This document shows, in pieces, positions 1 to 12,841 of a stretch of 64,000 bases of DNA. Position 1 is the stretch's first letter. Every line of letters starts with the position of its first letter. A program made the translations under genes and the position numbers. The notes beneath the pieces were generated by a model, which was given only the letters and a program-made list of their open reading frames with translations, searched no databases and had not been told where the DNA came from. The DNA is taken from positions 27,174,001-27,238,000 of the forward strand of contig OX467086.1 of the NCBI GenBank assembly GCA_950106755.1, written 5' to 3'. Source of the stretch: Climacium dendroides. Lineage: Eukaryota; Streptophyta; Bryopsida; Hypnales; Climaciaceae.

Positions 1-961
1 CACCATTGTCGCACCATCGCAGAAGATCAAGACACAAATTTGACCTTTTCATCAATTGTGTTCAATCTCAGTATTATCTCTCGAATTTCAACCGATTGCA
101 GAACAGATTGGTGCATTTGATGCCGGGCGTTTGTAGGTGAGATCAGTTGATCAAGCCAGTCAGCGAGTTGCCTTAATCGACCCATATCTCAAGATTTTCA
201 AGCGAAATTACTAACCTTTTCGTTGATTGTTGTGTAGGCTGGTCTTTCCACTTGCTTCTCAAATCCAAACAGGTTTGAATTTATGGGTTGGGCTGCTTCT
301 CCTGATCGATGGTCAAATTTCTTGTCCGCCTAATTTTCTGGCTTCTCTCAACACCACAAGCCTCCTTCCAACGATCCAGCCGCCAACCTTCACTGCTCCG
401 GCTTTCAAATTCCATCGCACACCCTCCAATCTCCAAATTCTTCACTAATTCACTGAAATTGAGTGTCGATGAAGATCGCAGCAACGTCAGACATCTTCTC
501 CCCAATCCGTTTCAGATTCCCCTCGAATGTATCAAGTCAGCCAAATCTCTCACCGTAATTTCTACTCACACACTCCTGTAAGCTATCTTACAATTCTTCC
601 AGAATCCTAACATGCCACGATTTTGAAAATTTAACAGTGCTCAATCTCTATGTACTCAAACTATCACACAGAGTAGGTTCAAATTTCACAATAATAGAAA
701 GCTTCCACAATCTTCCAACTTTGATAAATTTCCTTCACAGTAGGTATACCAATTCACAACTTTCACACTCAATTTCTTCTTCCAATTACTCCATCACAAT
801 AAATTCACTCAGCACTCAGATCCACACAATCCAGTAACACAAGCACGACACAGGTAAGGAAACCCTAACACCACAATAACAGAAATACAAAAACACAATA
901 AGCCAAAGATATAACAATTACAACACAATGAAAATAATATGAATATAAATTATAAGAAATT
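1..961 (-). repeat. Pyrimidine-rich repeat, inverted relative of 11.7-12.7 kb
   Basis: No convincing gene is present; the short open frames here have no family motifs. Read on the minus strand, this stretch follows directly on the 962-1130 block, in the same order as the sequence after 11,740 on the plus strand. It also has the same texture: TTGTGAATT- and GAATTTGAG-like words and GATCAG-rich short phrases. Base-by-base homology beyond the 962-1130 block is weak by eye, so membership in the same element is an inference. Confidence 0.4.
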
Positions 962-1130
962 TGGGACTTACATATTTGCCATGCATTATTTTGATTTTTG
1001 GTTTTTTATAGTTTTTGAACCAGCGTGATGATGAAGGGGTGTGACCTAAGTCACACCTCATTCATTCAAATGTTTTTTTAATTTTTAATTTTTCCGTCCA
1101 TCCTAATAGAATAACCCTATTTACACTTAT
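962..1130 (-). repeat. Repeat block homologous to 11,560-11,745
   Basis: The reverse complement reads in order: GGATGGA, an A-rich run, GAATGAATGA, an imperfect palindrome GGTGTGAC-TTAG-GTCACACC (1038-1057), then AACTATAAA, an A-rich run, ATGGCA and TGTAAGTCCCAA. The same succession occurs on the plus strand at 11,560-11,745 (GGATGGA, A-rich, GGATGAATAGG, GTGTGTGACCGGGGTCTCAC, AACTATAAA, A-rich, ATGGCA, TGTAAGACCCAA). Shared order of several unrelated words supports common descent of an unclassified repeat, possibly the end of an LTR or terminal-repeat element. Confidence 0.65.
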
Positions 1131-4100
1131 AGACAACTTTTTACTTTAAAAGCTCTTTATTTCCAACTTTTGCTCAACTAAGGGGCCCCTAATAGGCTAA
1201 ATTAGTCTAAATTTATTATTTTAAATTTTTGTTTCTACAGGTAGTCTATTTGAATACCATGCTAAAATTATTGTAATATTAATTATAATCTATTTTGGTC
1301 TTGCAACATTAGTTGAGTGGTCCCAATTGGCACATATGGATTCTTGTTGGAGAGAATTAAGGGCACAATTTTGCATGATTGGATGCCTAAAACTAATATA
1401 TGGGTAGGACTTTTAGTTTTTAGGGTTTAGGACAAGCACGGAAAAATGGCCCCAAAATTTGGTTAGAATTAGGGTTTGGGTACTTGAATGATGAAATGAA
1501 AAAAAAAAGTGTTAATTTGCTTAAAAGGAATGGGATTGTTAATGAAGGAGATTACTAACATTTAAGGTTTTGTAAGGTTATTGCAATGTCTTCTTTAAAG
1601 TTTGGAAGCAACCGTGGCTCTAAATACAAGGAGGAAACAATAAATAGTTCCTTCAAAGAGGTAAGTAAAGAAGTCATGAAGTAGTTGCAGTTGAAGAAGG
1701 CAAAGTGGCAAATGGGGGTTGGCATTATCGAAGGCATTCCAAAATTCTTGGCAAGTACATGGGAGATTGATTTATTCAGAGACCATGGAGTTGAAAGACT
1801 ATAAAGACACATTCTTATTGGCGTACAAGGATCCCAAGATGATTTGCTTGCTAAAGAAGAAAAAATTCATTAAGGTTCTTAGGTCCTGCCATTGTGGCTC
1901 GATGAAGGAATACATCCCTAATCTGCTCTCCATGCCCTCTTCTACTACTGATTTCTTTGGCTAATAACTATCAAGAATACAAACTAACAAAGACTCTTGA
2001 ATACTTAAGCGACAAATCAAGAGTTTATTTTAGCATGAAAAAAATTACAAAGTATTCTCAAGGAGAAATGAGATGAAAAGGATGGAGAAGCCAAATTTCC
2101 AACCTTTATTCATGTACAAGAAGCAACTATAGTTACAAAAGTCAACATGGGGTGTTTAATTAGGGATCTATAGGATATTTGCACTATTTATTTATTTGTT
2201 ATATAGAAGATAGTCTAATATTATGTCTAGGAATTTGTACTTTAAACATCATGCGTAGAACATCCTAAATGCATGTGTGCGGAACATGTTGTCTTTAGAA
2301 TTCAATCGGGGACCTTTCACATTTTGTAGTTGCAAGATAAAGACAATGGAAGCTTGTGGTTTTACACAGGCACAAACGTGGTACAATGCTGCGTCTCTCT
2401 ACACCAAGTGCAAGTATAAATGACTAATTACTAAGACGTATTACAAGAGTTGGTGGCCATATTTTTTCAAAGATTTTGATATTGGGACCATGATATTTTT
2501 TGTGTACCTACATTGCAATCAAGATTTCAAGGATAAAATTCTATTTTTTTGGTATAGAATGAAGAGAAAGTGCATAAAAAATAGAATGAAGCAATTCTTA
2601 AAGATTTACTTGATTTGAAAGAGGAGTGACACATTAGAGCTAAAGAAAATCAAACAAAAGTTAAAAAAGTATGAGTTGAAGCCAACAACGTAGGGCAAGA
2701 GGTCACATCTAGCTAATAGAGTCATGAAGTCAACAAATACAATAAGGTTGTTTTTACCAGAAGAGCTTATTTCACATTGTTCCGGACAACTCCACCTAGG
2801 TCACCGTTCGAGGGTAAGAAGATGATGAAAAAGACAATGCCACCACCAGTTACAAAGAAGGCTATGAGAATACATTTGAAGGGGATGCAAAAGTTGAGGG
2901 AACCACATCCATGTTAGACGGATTGCTTCTTAAAGCACATGGGAGGAAAAGAAGAAGATAAAAGTAGAAACTTTGATATCAACTTCAATTAGTATTGGAA
3001 GGGAAGCAGATGAGACTTGGAGATTGGAGAGTGACCATTCACTTTAGATCAAGCCACAAAGAAGGCAAGGTGATTGGTGGTGAAGACACTATGACGGGGT
3101 GCCTAAATGCAAAGGTTGACCTATACACAAGCTCTTGGTCATATCAAGAATATGGTATCTCATTGTAAATGCGAGTTTTATGTAAAAAAATTGTGTTAAT
3201 ATATTATTTAAATGAGTTTTGATATTAATAATACAGTGAGAAACATTAGAAGAGATTTGAAGACTTGTTAGGGCTATTTCAAGCTTGTTCCCTAAGCTAA
3301 GAATGTGTCAAAATATAAAGATAATAAAGATAATAAATAATAAATAATAAAATATTTTTAAAAATTCGATTTTTTTCAAAATAAATAAATAAATATTATC
3401 TGATGTGACACAGTCTTGGCTACGTCAAACTACTGATTTGATAGAGTTCCCTGCAGTTTGAGAATTCATGGGAACCCATAGTCTTCTATCGTCTTCAAAT
3501 TTCTTCTAATGGATGACATCATTTGAAGTAGCTTCAAGGTGACGTCTTCTCTTTAATATGACAAGCAAACTATAAAGAAGAAAGAACCACCCAATAGCTT
3601 CATTGATTTCATGTAGTTTTCTTTGTATTTCATTTTAAATTTTAGTATGTTCAATTGAAGGGGGATTTTCTCAGTTTCAAGATGAAGAACTTCAATGGAA
3701 GCATAGATTCAAGTTTTCTTTGTCACAATTGCCAAATGAACTTCATCTACCACACATATACATCAACATTTGCAAGAAAAAGCTGAGCCATTTTGATTGC
3801 CAAAGCAACTTCGTATGAAGCAACAATGGCACGGGAACCTTCGGCATGACACTTGAGCACTGGTTGTTTTGTTACAAGTTGGGTATATCGAATTTAATAG
3901 CAAAGTCGGACAGAGAAAGAATTTGATTTGAGACTTAAAATGGTTTTAGGATTTTGTATTGACTTTTTAAGAAGACATTACAATTGTAATTTGAAGTTAG
4001 AATGTAAAAATTACAATCTTGAAAGTAGAAGGGTATTTAACTAACATTGAATTGAAGAGAAGAGACTTTGAGCACCTATGAAAGTTGTACAATAAGAGAT

Positions 4101-7100
4101 TTAAACTTCAAATTTTAAGAGCTTACAAACATTTGTGTTAGCTTTTCAAAGAGTTATCACACTCTTTGTTTGTAGTTTTGAGTCAATTTTGGCACTGATT
4201 TGAGTTTTGGATTTATTTTTCAAGGATTTTATGTGGTTTGTATTTAACTTGTACAACTACCATATATGTTTATAGTATTTTATTTGACTTTGCAACCTCA
4301 TACAATGCATATATACAAAACATACAAGTATTTATATGACTTCAAATATTTTACAAGATTTATAAAATTATTTGTACAATTTCAAATATTCCTCATGATT
4401 TATACAGGTACGAAATGACTTATATGTTTCATACTTCTATAGAAAATTATTTATTGTATGTTTTTATAATCACTAATATAAATATCTTTATACATGGGGC
4501 ATTGTTGTAAGAATTGAGGTCTATTTGAAAAAGCATGGGGCTCCTGGCTGTGGCAAAATTTGTGGAATGAAAAGTACTAACAAAAATCCAAAGAAAATCC
4601 TAAATCAATCTCTAATTTGATCACAAAAGAAGGTCAAAAGAAGGTAGCTTCCAACTACAAGAAGTCACTACTATTGCTTTAGTAGTTTCTCTTCACCAAA
4701 TCTAGATCCCCACACTCAAAACTAAAGAGATAGCATTTGAAGTCCACTCAAGTTTGCCTACCAAATTCCTTCAAGATCTAAGTGTAAACCTCAAAAACGA
4801 AAAAAACAACCTTTACAAATAAAAAAACAACTTTTACAAAACACAACCACAAATCTAAACTCTTAACAAAAAATATGATTCTAAATTTTCAAAGCCCAAA
4901 ACAAAGTGAAAATACAAAAGTGAGCAAATCCAAGTGATTATGTGCCAAAAAATAGTGAATATCAAACAAGAGAGCCAAGCCTTTAAATACCCCCAGAAAG
5001 AGTCCACTCGTCCAATGCTATGGGACAAATGGCCTTCAAAACTTGCTAACAAGGCTATCTCAACAAAACCTTCACCCTTCTATAAGGCTACCTATAATTA
5101 CTTGGAATCAACAACTTTTTACTAAGATGTTTATCTTTAATTTGTAAATGGCCCACATTACGATAGCATATTCACTATACAATGTTTTTATTCCATTTGA
5201 CTATTGGATCCTTTATACCTTGATCCAAATTTAATTGCATTCAAAAACCCAGCATTCTTCTAAAGTAAACTTTCAGATAGTGCTCTAAAGTAAAGGTCAA
5301 ATTAAAAGAAGTGCATAAATTTTTTATAAATTGTAAATCCACGAATTTGACATAGAGGCCAAGATTGTGGAGGTAGAGTAGTATTAGAGATGGTCTCTAC
5401 TATTTGCAATAGTTAGTAGTAATATTTTTTAAGGCTAGTCACAACACCATTGGAGAGTTAGAGCACATGGAAGATAAATTCAAATAGTTCTTTTCTGTTT
5501 GGATGAAAGATGAGAGCTTATTGGATTTTTGTTGAAAAAATAGTGCCTACATATTTTAAACGTAATTAAGTCACTTTTACGACAAACATACAAAACAAGG
5601 TGCTTTGGACTTTGAACGTCCAAAAGAGGGACTGATCAGTTTCGAAGCTTTAGAGTATGCAATCACGTTGAGAAAATTTGCCTTGAAAAAATGTTGGGTT
5701 TCTAGTTGCAATTAGATTTTGCTTAGGATAAGATGTAATAAAAGAGGTAAGATGTATTGCTTCAAAATAGAATAAATGCATAATTTGTTGTGTAAAAGTT
5801 ATACTATATAAAGTGTATACCACTCCATATATATAAGTATAATATTTCATATATAATATGCATAAATATCATATGTAATATATAAGGCATGCATATATAC
5901 ACACACTCCATATATATAAATTGTATATAATACCATATAAGTGTAGTAAAATCTTTCAAAATATAATCAGACTTTAAATGAATGCTATGCCCACTTCAAA
6001 CTTCAAATCAAACATGTCTTAACCTCATGAAAAGCTAACAAAATATTTTGTAACCTCTCCAAAACACAAAGTAAAAGGAAATATAGTCCATAATTTCATA
6101 TTTTATAGCTTAATGAAGTTGATGATTTCAATTTTGAAGGTAGTTGTAATAGCTTTTCAAAATGCTAACAAAATGATTAACAATCTCTTTAAACATCATG
6201 GTCAAATAAGATACTATATATTCATATTTTATAACTTGTTAAAGTTGACACTTCAAATCTCAAAATTAACTTCTCTCTCTTTTGCTTTCAAACTTATAAC
6301 TTTCACTTAATAATTTTAAACTAAGAGTGTAGTATTTCCTTAAAGTTAACAAAAATATCTATAAACCTTGCAAATCTCAAGCAAGAATCTCATATTGTTC
6401 AACTTTTATAGCTAAAGTCAAAATTTCTTCTCTTCAATTCAAAAGTAGTTTCTTAGTACTTCACTCCTTAGTCCATAACTTTCACTTCTCAACTCTAAAC
6501 TAAAAATATCATATTTTTTTGGAAAGCTAACAACTCAATACATAAGTATATCAAATCTGAAAACTATATACTTCCTTACCATATAATTATGAGTGTCTAA
6601 ATTTCTACTCTCAAACTTCATAAGAACTAATCTTCTCTCATTCCATTAATCATAATTTTCTCATATAAACTCCAAATGATCTAAATCATAAATTATTGAA
6701 AATATAAGAAGAAAAAAACATGCTCACAATTTTTTAATTTAAAATTTATAATACACAACATATTATGGCTCTTCAAACACACATTCAAAACTAAATAACT
6801 ATGAAAAAAAAAGGAGTCCCCTCTTTATTCTCCATCTTATTTTTCACCTCTACCCCATAAACTAAGTAAACATCAATCCATACCTTAACCATGTAACTAT
6901 GTTAATACCAATTAGCCATTATTATTGACCATACAATTCTTTCTTATCCTTATTTAAAAGACTTATCATTCCCAAGTTCAATTAAAAGATAAATTATCTT
7001 CATTATTCCTTTTTATAACTTCATTTACATAAAATTATAAAAACTACTTCAAGTATTGAAATAAAGATTAGGATCTAATAATAATGTATTAAAAGTAAAA

Positions 7101-8400
7101 AATTAGAGTTCTGCAAAAATTTAAAGATGCACTTAACGATAACAACAATATACTATGCATAGTATGTCTTAGTTAAAGGATTGATTAGCCCTTCTAATCA
7201 TTGTTGATGGTCACAATTCCCTTCAATAGCTCTAACTATACAATAATAATAATCCCTTTTGTTGTTAAGACCTTTAAAACATTTTTTAAATGTTATTTCT
7301 CAACTATTGGGCTCAACAAATTTAATTTGCAACAAGTTCACTAAAGCTCGAGCATCACGTTGAAGATTCCCATGCCATCGGTTCTCTACCTGAAGTTGTT
7401 TGGGCAGTTGAGAAGGCCCAACTTTTTCTTGTGAATGCTCTTGTGGCGGTGCAGGGTCCAATGGCTGAAGAGATCAATTTGATAGTTGTGACAATGAAAA
7501 CTCTAATTGAGGTTCATCATCTTGAAGCTCTAAGAAACCATTTTAGTTTGACATACTGAAACTTAAGAAAGTGAAAAATAAAAATAAAACTCGATAGCAA
7601 TGAAATTTTATAATTTGAAAAGATCACCTCAAAGGCTCAAACTAATGAAGCTCTTGGATGTTTCTCTTTTCTATATAGATGGCATGTGTACATCACCAAT
7701 AAGGCATTACCTTGAAACCACTTAAAATTTTATCATCTTTTTTATATATTATTATAATCAAAATCCATTGAAATAATATATAATATAATTTGTTTATACA
7801 ATGTATGCATTTGCAATACTGTTTCCTTTTGAGGCTTCACACCCTTTGCAATGATGATAGAAGACATCATCATAAACAAGTGGCTTTTTTCCAACAATTT
7901 TTAGTTATGATGAACCCTCGGAGTAGTGCATGACCAACTTGTTGGGACTTTTGAAATACATGTCAAAAAACAATACTCTATTGTTCTGCAAAAGATTGAT
8001 GAATTTCTAAAACATTTGGTTCACCGTGCCATTTGGGGTTTGCATGTAAGTGGACAACAATGATTGGAAAAACCCAATGGTTAGTACAAAATCAGTTGTT
8101 GGATTTATAGAAATAACTAGTTGCATTTTAATTCTAGAAGATGCTAAAGTGACAAGAATTTCAAATTATCAAAGATCAATCGATAGCTTTCAAAAAATGT
8201 AGGAGATATTGCCGACTCCTATAGCCACTTGCAGGATTTTAGCTACCCCATGTCATTGTGATTGGCTAATACTTGGTTAAAAATAGAGAAATATCCTAGT
8301 TATCAACTAAGGATAGCAATTTTTTTTAAATTAAAAAAAATAACTTTTAAAAGTACGTGTTACAGGCCACGGTGTTGTAGGCGCCCTTTGTAGCTACCAA
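1131..8400. other. AT-rich intergenic DNA without a recognisable gene
   Basis: Open frames are short, none shows a known domain, and stops are frequent in all frames. The piece at 1,555-3,130 has slightly gene-like composition and could be a worn retroelement body, but I could not match it to gag or pol motifs. A TATA-rich patch with repeated CCATATATATAA words lies at about 5,820-5,940. I see no RNA gene and no clear element ends. Confidence 0.6.
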
Positions 8401-9060
8401 AGGCTATAGTGACACGCTCTTTATGGCCTGTAGCTAGGGGGCCATTCAATGAGTTCCTATTGCACAATTTCACTGACTCACATTCCTTGTCCCACTCCTA
8501 TCCCACACTCACACACTCCTACTCCGTGTCCTTCACTCTATCTTTACTCATATTGTACTCATCCGCCTCGCTTTGCTTATTTAATATTTTTTCTTGCACC
8601 TCCTCGTGTAGACATGTACTATGTTGTTCTTCCTGTAGTCTTGTTGATTCCTCTTGCTACTGTGTTATATGCTTTAGATGACTGGGTTGTGACTTCAATT
8701 GGTACACTTGCCCTGAACTCATGTACAAATGCACTACGCTTCTTATTGGTTTACTTGTTGTGAACTATTAGAGTTTCCTTACCATTCTTGTGACCTGGGT
8801 GTACTGTGGCTTCATTGACTTGGTCATGTTTGTGAATTGTTGATTGATATTGTTGTTGGCTGGGTTGAAGTGTTCAAGCATTGCTAAGTTGCAACTCAAG
8901 CCTCCATGTTCCAATGAAGAATATCTCACCATTTTTTTTCCTTAAGTTGTTCTTCATGGCTAAGAGATAGAAGACCATAAGAGATATGTTTTCTATAGCA
9001 AGATCTAATAAAAACTTGGTCGACCCACATGGATCTAATTCTTCACCACACATCACACCT
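8401..9060. other. Left flank of the hAT remnant
   Basis: This stretch holds C/T-rich DNA with short frames, one of about 104 codons at 8,449-8,763 that lacks any recognisable domain. It may be the 5' untranslated part of the hAT element that follows, since intact hAT elements carry several hundred bases before the transposase. No clear terminal inverted repeat of the hAT type was found here or after 11,081. Confidence 0.4.
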
Positions 9061-11081
9061 CTTAGCAAGGAACTTAATAACATTGAAAAAGCTAATTTGG
9101 AGTGAAAAGGCTTGTGGTATGAATTGTATGATTGGGTGGAGTTCAATCGTGATTTGGGGAGGGTCTTTTGTAAAACTTGTAAAGAGAGTAGAGGAAAATA
9201 TGCATATGCAATAGAGGGGTCAATGAACATTAAAATTTTGGTTTTGCAAGACCATGGTAAAAGTGTGGAACACCAAAAATTGGCTTGGGCAAAACATAGG
9301 GGGCAAAAGGCTTTGCATAAAACTATTGCAATTACAAATCAAAGTTGCGGTGAGGAAATGGTATCCTTATTTAAGGCTGCATATTGGATAGGGAAGCAAA
9401 GTCTCCCTTTCCACAAATTTCCAAGTTTATGCAATCTTCTTCTCTCTTGTAATGTTCCCATCACCAAAAAAAATTCCGCAATGAAAAATCTTGCATTAAA
9501 ATGGTATTTGGGCTTTCTTCTATTGTTCAAAAGAAGGTTTTAGAAAGAGAGGATTCAAAATTCTTTGGCCTCATGATTGATGAATCTATTGACATTTTTG
9601 TAAGAAGACATCTTGTGGATTTTGCTACTTTTTTAGAAGGTAGCCTTCCTATCAATATTTTCTTGGGTTTGTTGTGGATTGAAGATAGAAAGAAAGATGC
9701 AAAAATTATATTCAATAGTCTTGTGGCTACCACAAAGACTTGGAGACTAAATCTCAACTATTGGATTGGATTTGGATTAGACGAAGCTTCCACTATGGTT
9801 GGAAAAAATACGAGTGTAGCAACAAGATTGAGAAAAGTGAATTCATTCTTCATGTCTATTCATTGTGTAGCTCATAGAACCAATCTAGCAATCCTAGAGG
9901 CCTCAAAAAATGAAGCTTGCAAAGAAATGTCCATTGCAATGGATACTATGTTAAATGCTTTGGTTGCTCACTTTAAAAAATCATCTAAAAGAAAATGTGC
10001 CTTGCGAGCCTTTCAAAATGAACTAAATGATGCTCAAAAAACACTTAAAAGGTATTATAAAATTTGTTGGTTGTCTAGGTGGCAAGTGGTGACTACATTG
10101 TGTGATTCTTTGGAGTCAGTCCTCATTTATTTGCATGATAACTCCTTTAATGATGATGCCAACATTCCTGTCTTGTTTGGTAAGTTGTGGGATTTCAAGT
10201 TATTTACATTCTCTATTTTTTGGCAGATATTCTACACATGCTATCCAAATTGTCCAAGATTTTTCAATCTAAGTTTGTCGACATTTCCATTATTGGGTCT
10301 ATTGTGAAAATATAGATTGCAAGTGTGAAGATGTGTTTTCTTCTTGATTCTTGTGATTTGAACCAAGGTACATTTAATCCTAATACAAGTTTCCATATTC
10401 TCCTAGAATTTGTTTAGTGAAATTAGAGGGTCCAATTTCCATAGTGTTCAAATGACTAGGGCCCCTATAGATGTTGATCTGGAGTTTGCTTTAACATTTC
10501 AAAAATATTATGCAGAAACAGTTTGTTTGGAGGTTCAATTTGAAAATAATAATGTCATTGATGCTTTTAAAATTTTAAACCCAATTCACATGCGTCATAG
10601 GCAAATTGGTTTGGCATCATGAGGAGTTGTGGAATTGGATTTGTTTTTGTAGCAATATGGGAAGTAGAAAAACGAAGGAAAAAGGATTTTCCTTCCCTTA
10701 GAAGACATAGCAGCTTGTAAGCAAGAATTCTTTGCTTTCAAGTTGCAAGGGAGTACAAAGTGGATGGATAGACCTTTTGGAGACATGTGGGCTTCAATTA
10801 GTTGGAGCCCATCATTGAAATTGAAGTACCCTAACCTACTAATTCTTATTGAAATTACTAAATGTCAATGTGTGAGCATTGTTATATGTGAAAGGGCATT
10901 AACTGTGCAGAATAACGTAAAGCATAAGCTTCGAAATTGTATGACAACATCTAATTTGGATAGTGCTACGCAATTGGCTTTAGAAGGACCTGACAATGAC
11001 TATGACAACATTATAGAAGAGATCATTCTCTTGTGGAAGAATTCCTCTAAGTTTTGCCATTTGTACGCAAATCCAAAGTAA
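9061..11081 (+). pseudogene. hAT-family transposase remnant (ZNF862-like)
   Basis: This is a decayed DNA transposase of the hAT superfamily. Pieces in order: a TTF-type zinc-finger start at 9,112-9,440 (frame 1) with W-x(3)-Y-D-W then VFCKTCKES; the RNase H-like core at 9,501-10,307 (frame 3) with FFGLMIDESIDI, where intact relatives have the first catalytic Asp, then GFGLDEASTMVG and SIHCVAHRTNLAI, matching the usual T-D-G-A-S-x-M-x-G and H-C-x-A-H-R blocks; and the C-terminal dimerisation part at 10,743-11,081 with CERALTVQNNVKHKLRN and ALEGPDNDYD, including the family's catalytic Glu in the C-E-R motif. Frame changes at about 9,500 and stops between 10,307 and 10,743 break the reading. In the GLDEAS block a Glu replaces the usual Gly. 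It cannot encode a complete transposase as it stands. Homology to hAT is clear; the closer ZNF862-like label rests on block order and is less certain. Confidence 0.88.
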
Positions 11082-11480
11082 TATCTTGTAGGGTGCAGTT
11101 GAACAAGCATTTGAAGGAGAAATTGATAACCCCTAAACTTTTTGATTTCTACAACCTTTTCATGGCCATCCTCAACTCCATATTGTATGGGTTAGGAGCA
11201 TCCTTGGCCTTCAAATGGCGGAGGGCTTTGCCAGATTTAATTCTTACTAAGGATTTTGTTTTTATAATTACTACTTTAATTTTCAATTTGATTTTCTATA
11301 AATTGGAAGAATTATATTGGTAGTTTCTGTAATTCAAAGGATGCAGCTGGTGCCCTGTAGTATAGAAAAAATTACTTTTTAAGTTATTTTTAGTTTTTTT
11401 TATAAAAAAGTTATAGGAAAGTAATAGAAAAGTAGGAAAAAGTAGTAGAAAAATAGTAGAAAAACACTTTAAAATAAAAA
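11082..11480. other. Right flank of the hAT remnant
   Basis: No gene is supported. The frame at 11,054-11,323 overlaps the end of the transposase in another frame and has no known domain. The sequence becomes A-rich towards its right end. No hAT terminal repeat could be paired with the left side. Confidence 0.4.
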
Positions 11481-11482
11481 GT

Positions 11483-11633
11483 AGAAAATAAAAATAAAAA
11501 TAAAAATAAAAATAAAAGTTAAAGTAAAAAGTAGTTAGACTTTTGTAGTGTGAATAGGGCTAGTTGGATGGATGGATGAAAAAGTATAAAAAAAATAAAA
11601 ATAAAAATAAAAATAAAATAAAATAAAAATGGA
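11483..11633 (+). repeat. Two AAAAT/AAATA microsatellite patches
   Basis: AAAAT-type pentamers are repeated at about 11,483-11,518 and again at 11,586-11,630. They flank a short GGATGGATGG piece that belongs to the dispersed repeat starting near 11,560. They are simple A-rich expansions. Confidence 0.85.
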
Positions 11634-12700
11634 TGAATAGGGTGTGTGACCGGGGTCTCACCCCCTTCCCAAGAGGTGTGGCACCTTGTTTTCGAAACTA
11701 TAAATTGAGAAAAAAATAAAAACTCTATGGCATTGTAAGACCCAACTTTCAATTAATATTTATTATAATTATTTTTACATTGTGTATTTTCTGTGAATTA
11801 TTATTGTTGTGAATTGTGAATTATTGTAAGATTTGTGTTAAGTATTTATGAGCATTTTGGCAATTGTTCAAGTTCTCGTCTGTGAAATTGGGAATGAATT
11901 TGAGAGTATCGTGAGAACCTGTGGTGTGAGGTATATGTACTGTTGGAAATCGAGATTAATTTGAGAAATTTTGGAGCTATTGGAAGCTTGTCGGGTGTCT
12001 GGGAGAATTTCGGAACTCAAAATTTGAGATCGGAATTCGGCGTGAGACAAAGCAGATCAGATTGTTGGAGAATTCCAAATCAGAAACTGAATCGTAATTA
12101 CCTTGAGCAAATGGTGAAGGAAATTTGAAATCAGAGTCTATGTGCAAAGGCGGTGGACAAGCGTACGGGTGAAGAATTTGAGAAAGACTGTGAATTTCCG
12201 ACATCCAAAATCAAAGTGCCTTGTGAATTGAAACTCAGATCAGGTGTGTGGGCATCAGTGATTGAAGCAGGAAAGACGAGAATACGAGAAGTTAGGCGCA
12301 GACAATACCGGCAATTTAGAGCGCCTCTTGAATTCAAACAAAATCCAAAGTTGGAGGAATCGGAACGCTCTGATTGCAGAATCTGGGTCTGAGAGCGTTT
12401 GTAAATCACGATTGAAGTCTACAAATCAAAAGCAGTGCTCATCATTAGAAATTCGAAGGAATTTGGCTTGCAGCAAACTTCCGATTCGGTTTGAAGACTT
12501 TCATTTCTTTTATATAACTCAGAAATTTGGGCCCGGGGATTGAAGATTTTGGGTCTCGATTCATCATGAGTGAAGAATTAGGGTAGATACGAGAGATTAA
12601 CAACCCAAAATCGAAATTTCATGAAGATTCGGTTGCAGCCGTGGTGTTGTAATGGCGCGCAACTCATCGAATACCTTGATTCTTGATTTCTTTTTCTAGT
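11560..12700 (+). repeat. Dispersed repeat copy, plus orientation
   Basis: Its first 185 bases match the reverse complement of 962-1130 in word order. The following DNA to about 12,700 is rich in GAATTTGAG, AATTTCGG and ATTCGG words and has several open frames of 60-100 codons without known domains. Composition changes sharply from the A-rich DNA to the left. I read it as the terminal or leader part of an unclassified transposable element and not as a gene. Confidence 0.5.
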
Positions 12701-12841
12701 TCTGGCTATGAAATCGGTACCTGCTTGAGTGAGAGAACGAGAAATCGAGATTGCAAATTGCAAAATTCGTTGGAATTGGGTGCAGATTTGGAGTCGGAGC
12801 TCACGGCAGGCTTCTCCGACGGAATTAGGGATTCGGATCCC

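Noticed and set aside
8449..8763. 104-codon frame with a hydrophobic stretch, as a membrane protein
   Set aside because: The composition follows C/T-rich DNA; there is no homology, and it lies in the probable 5' part of a dead transposon.
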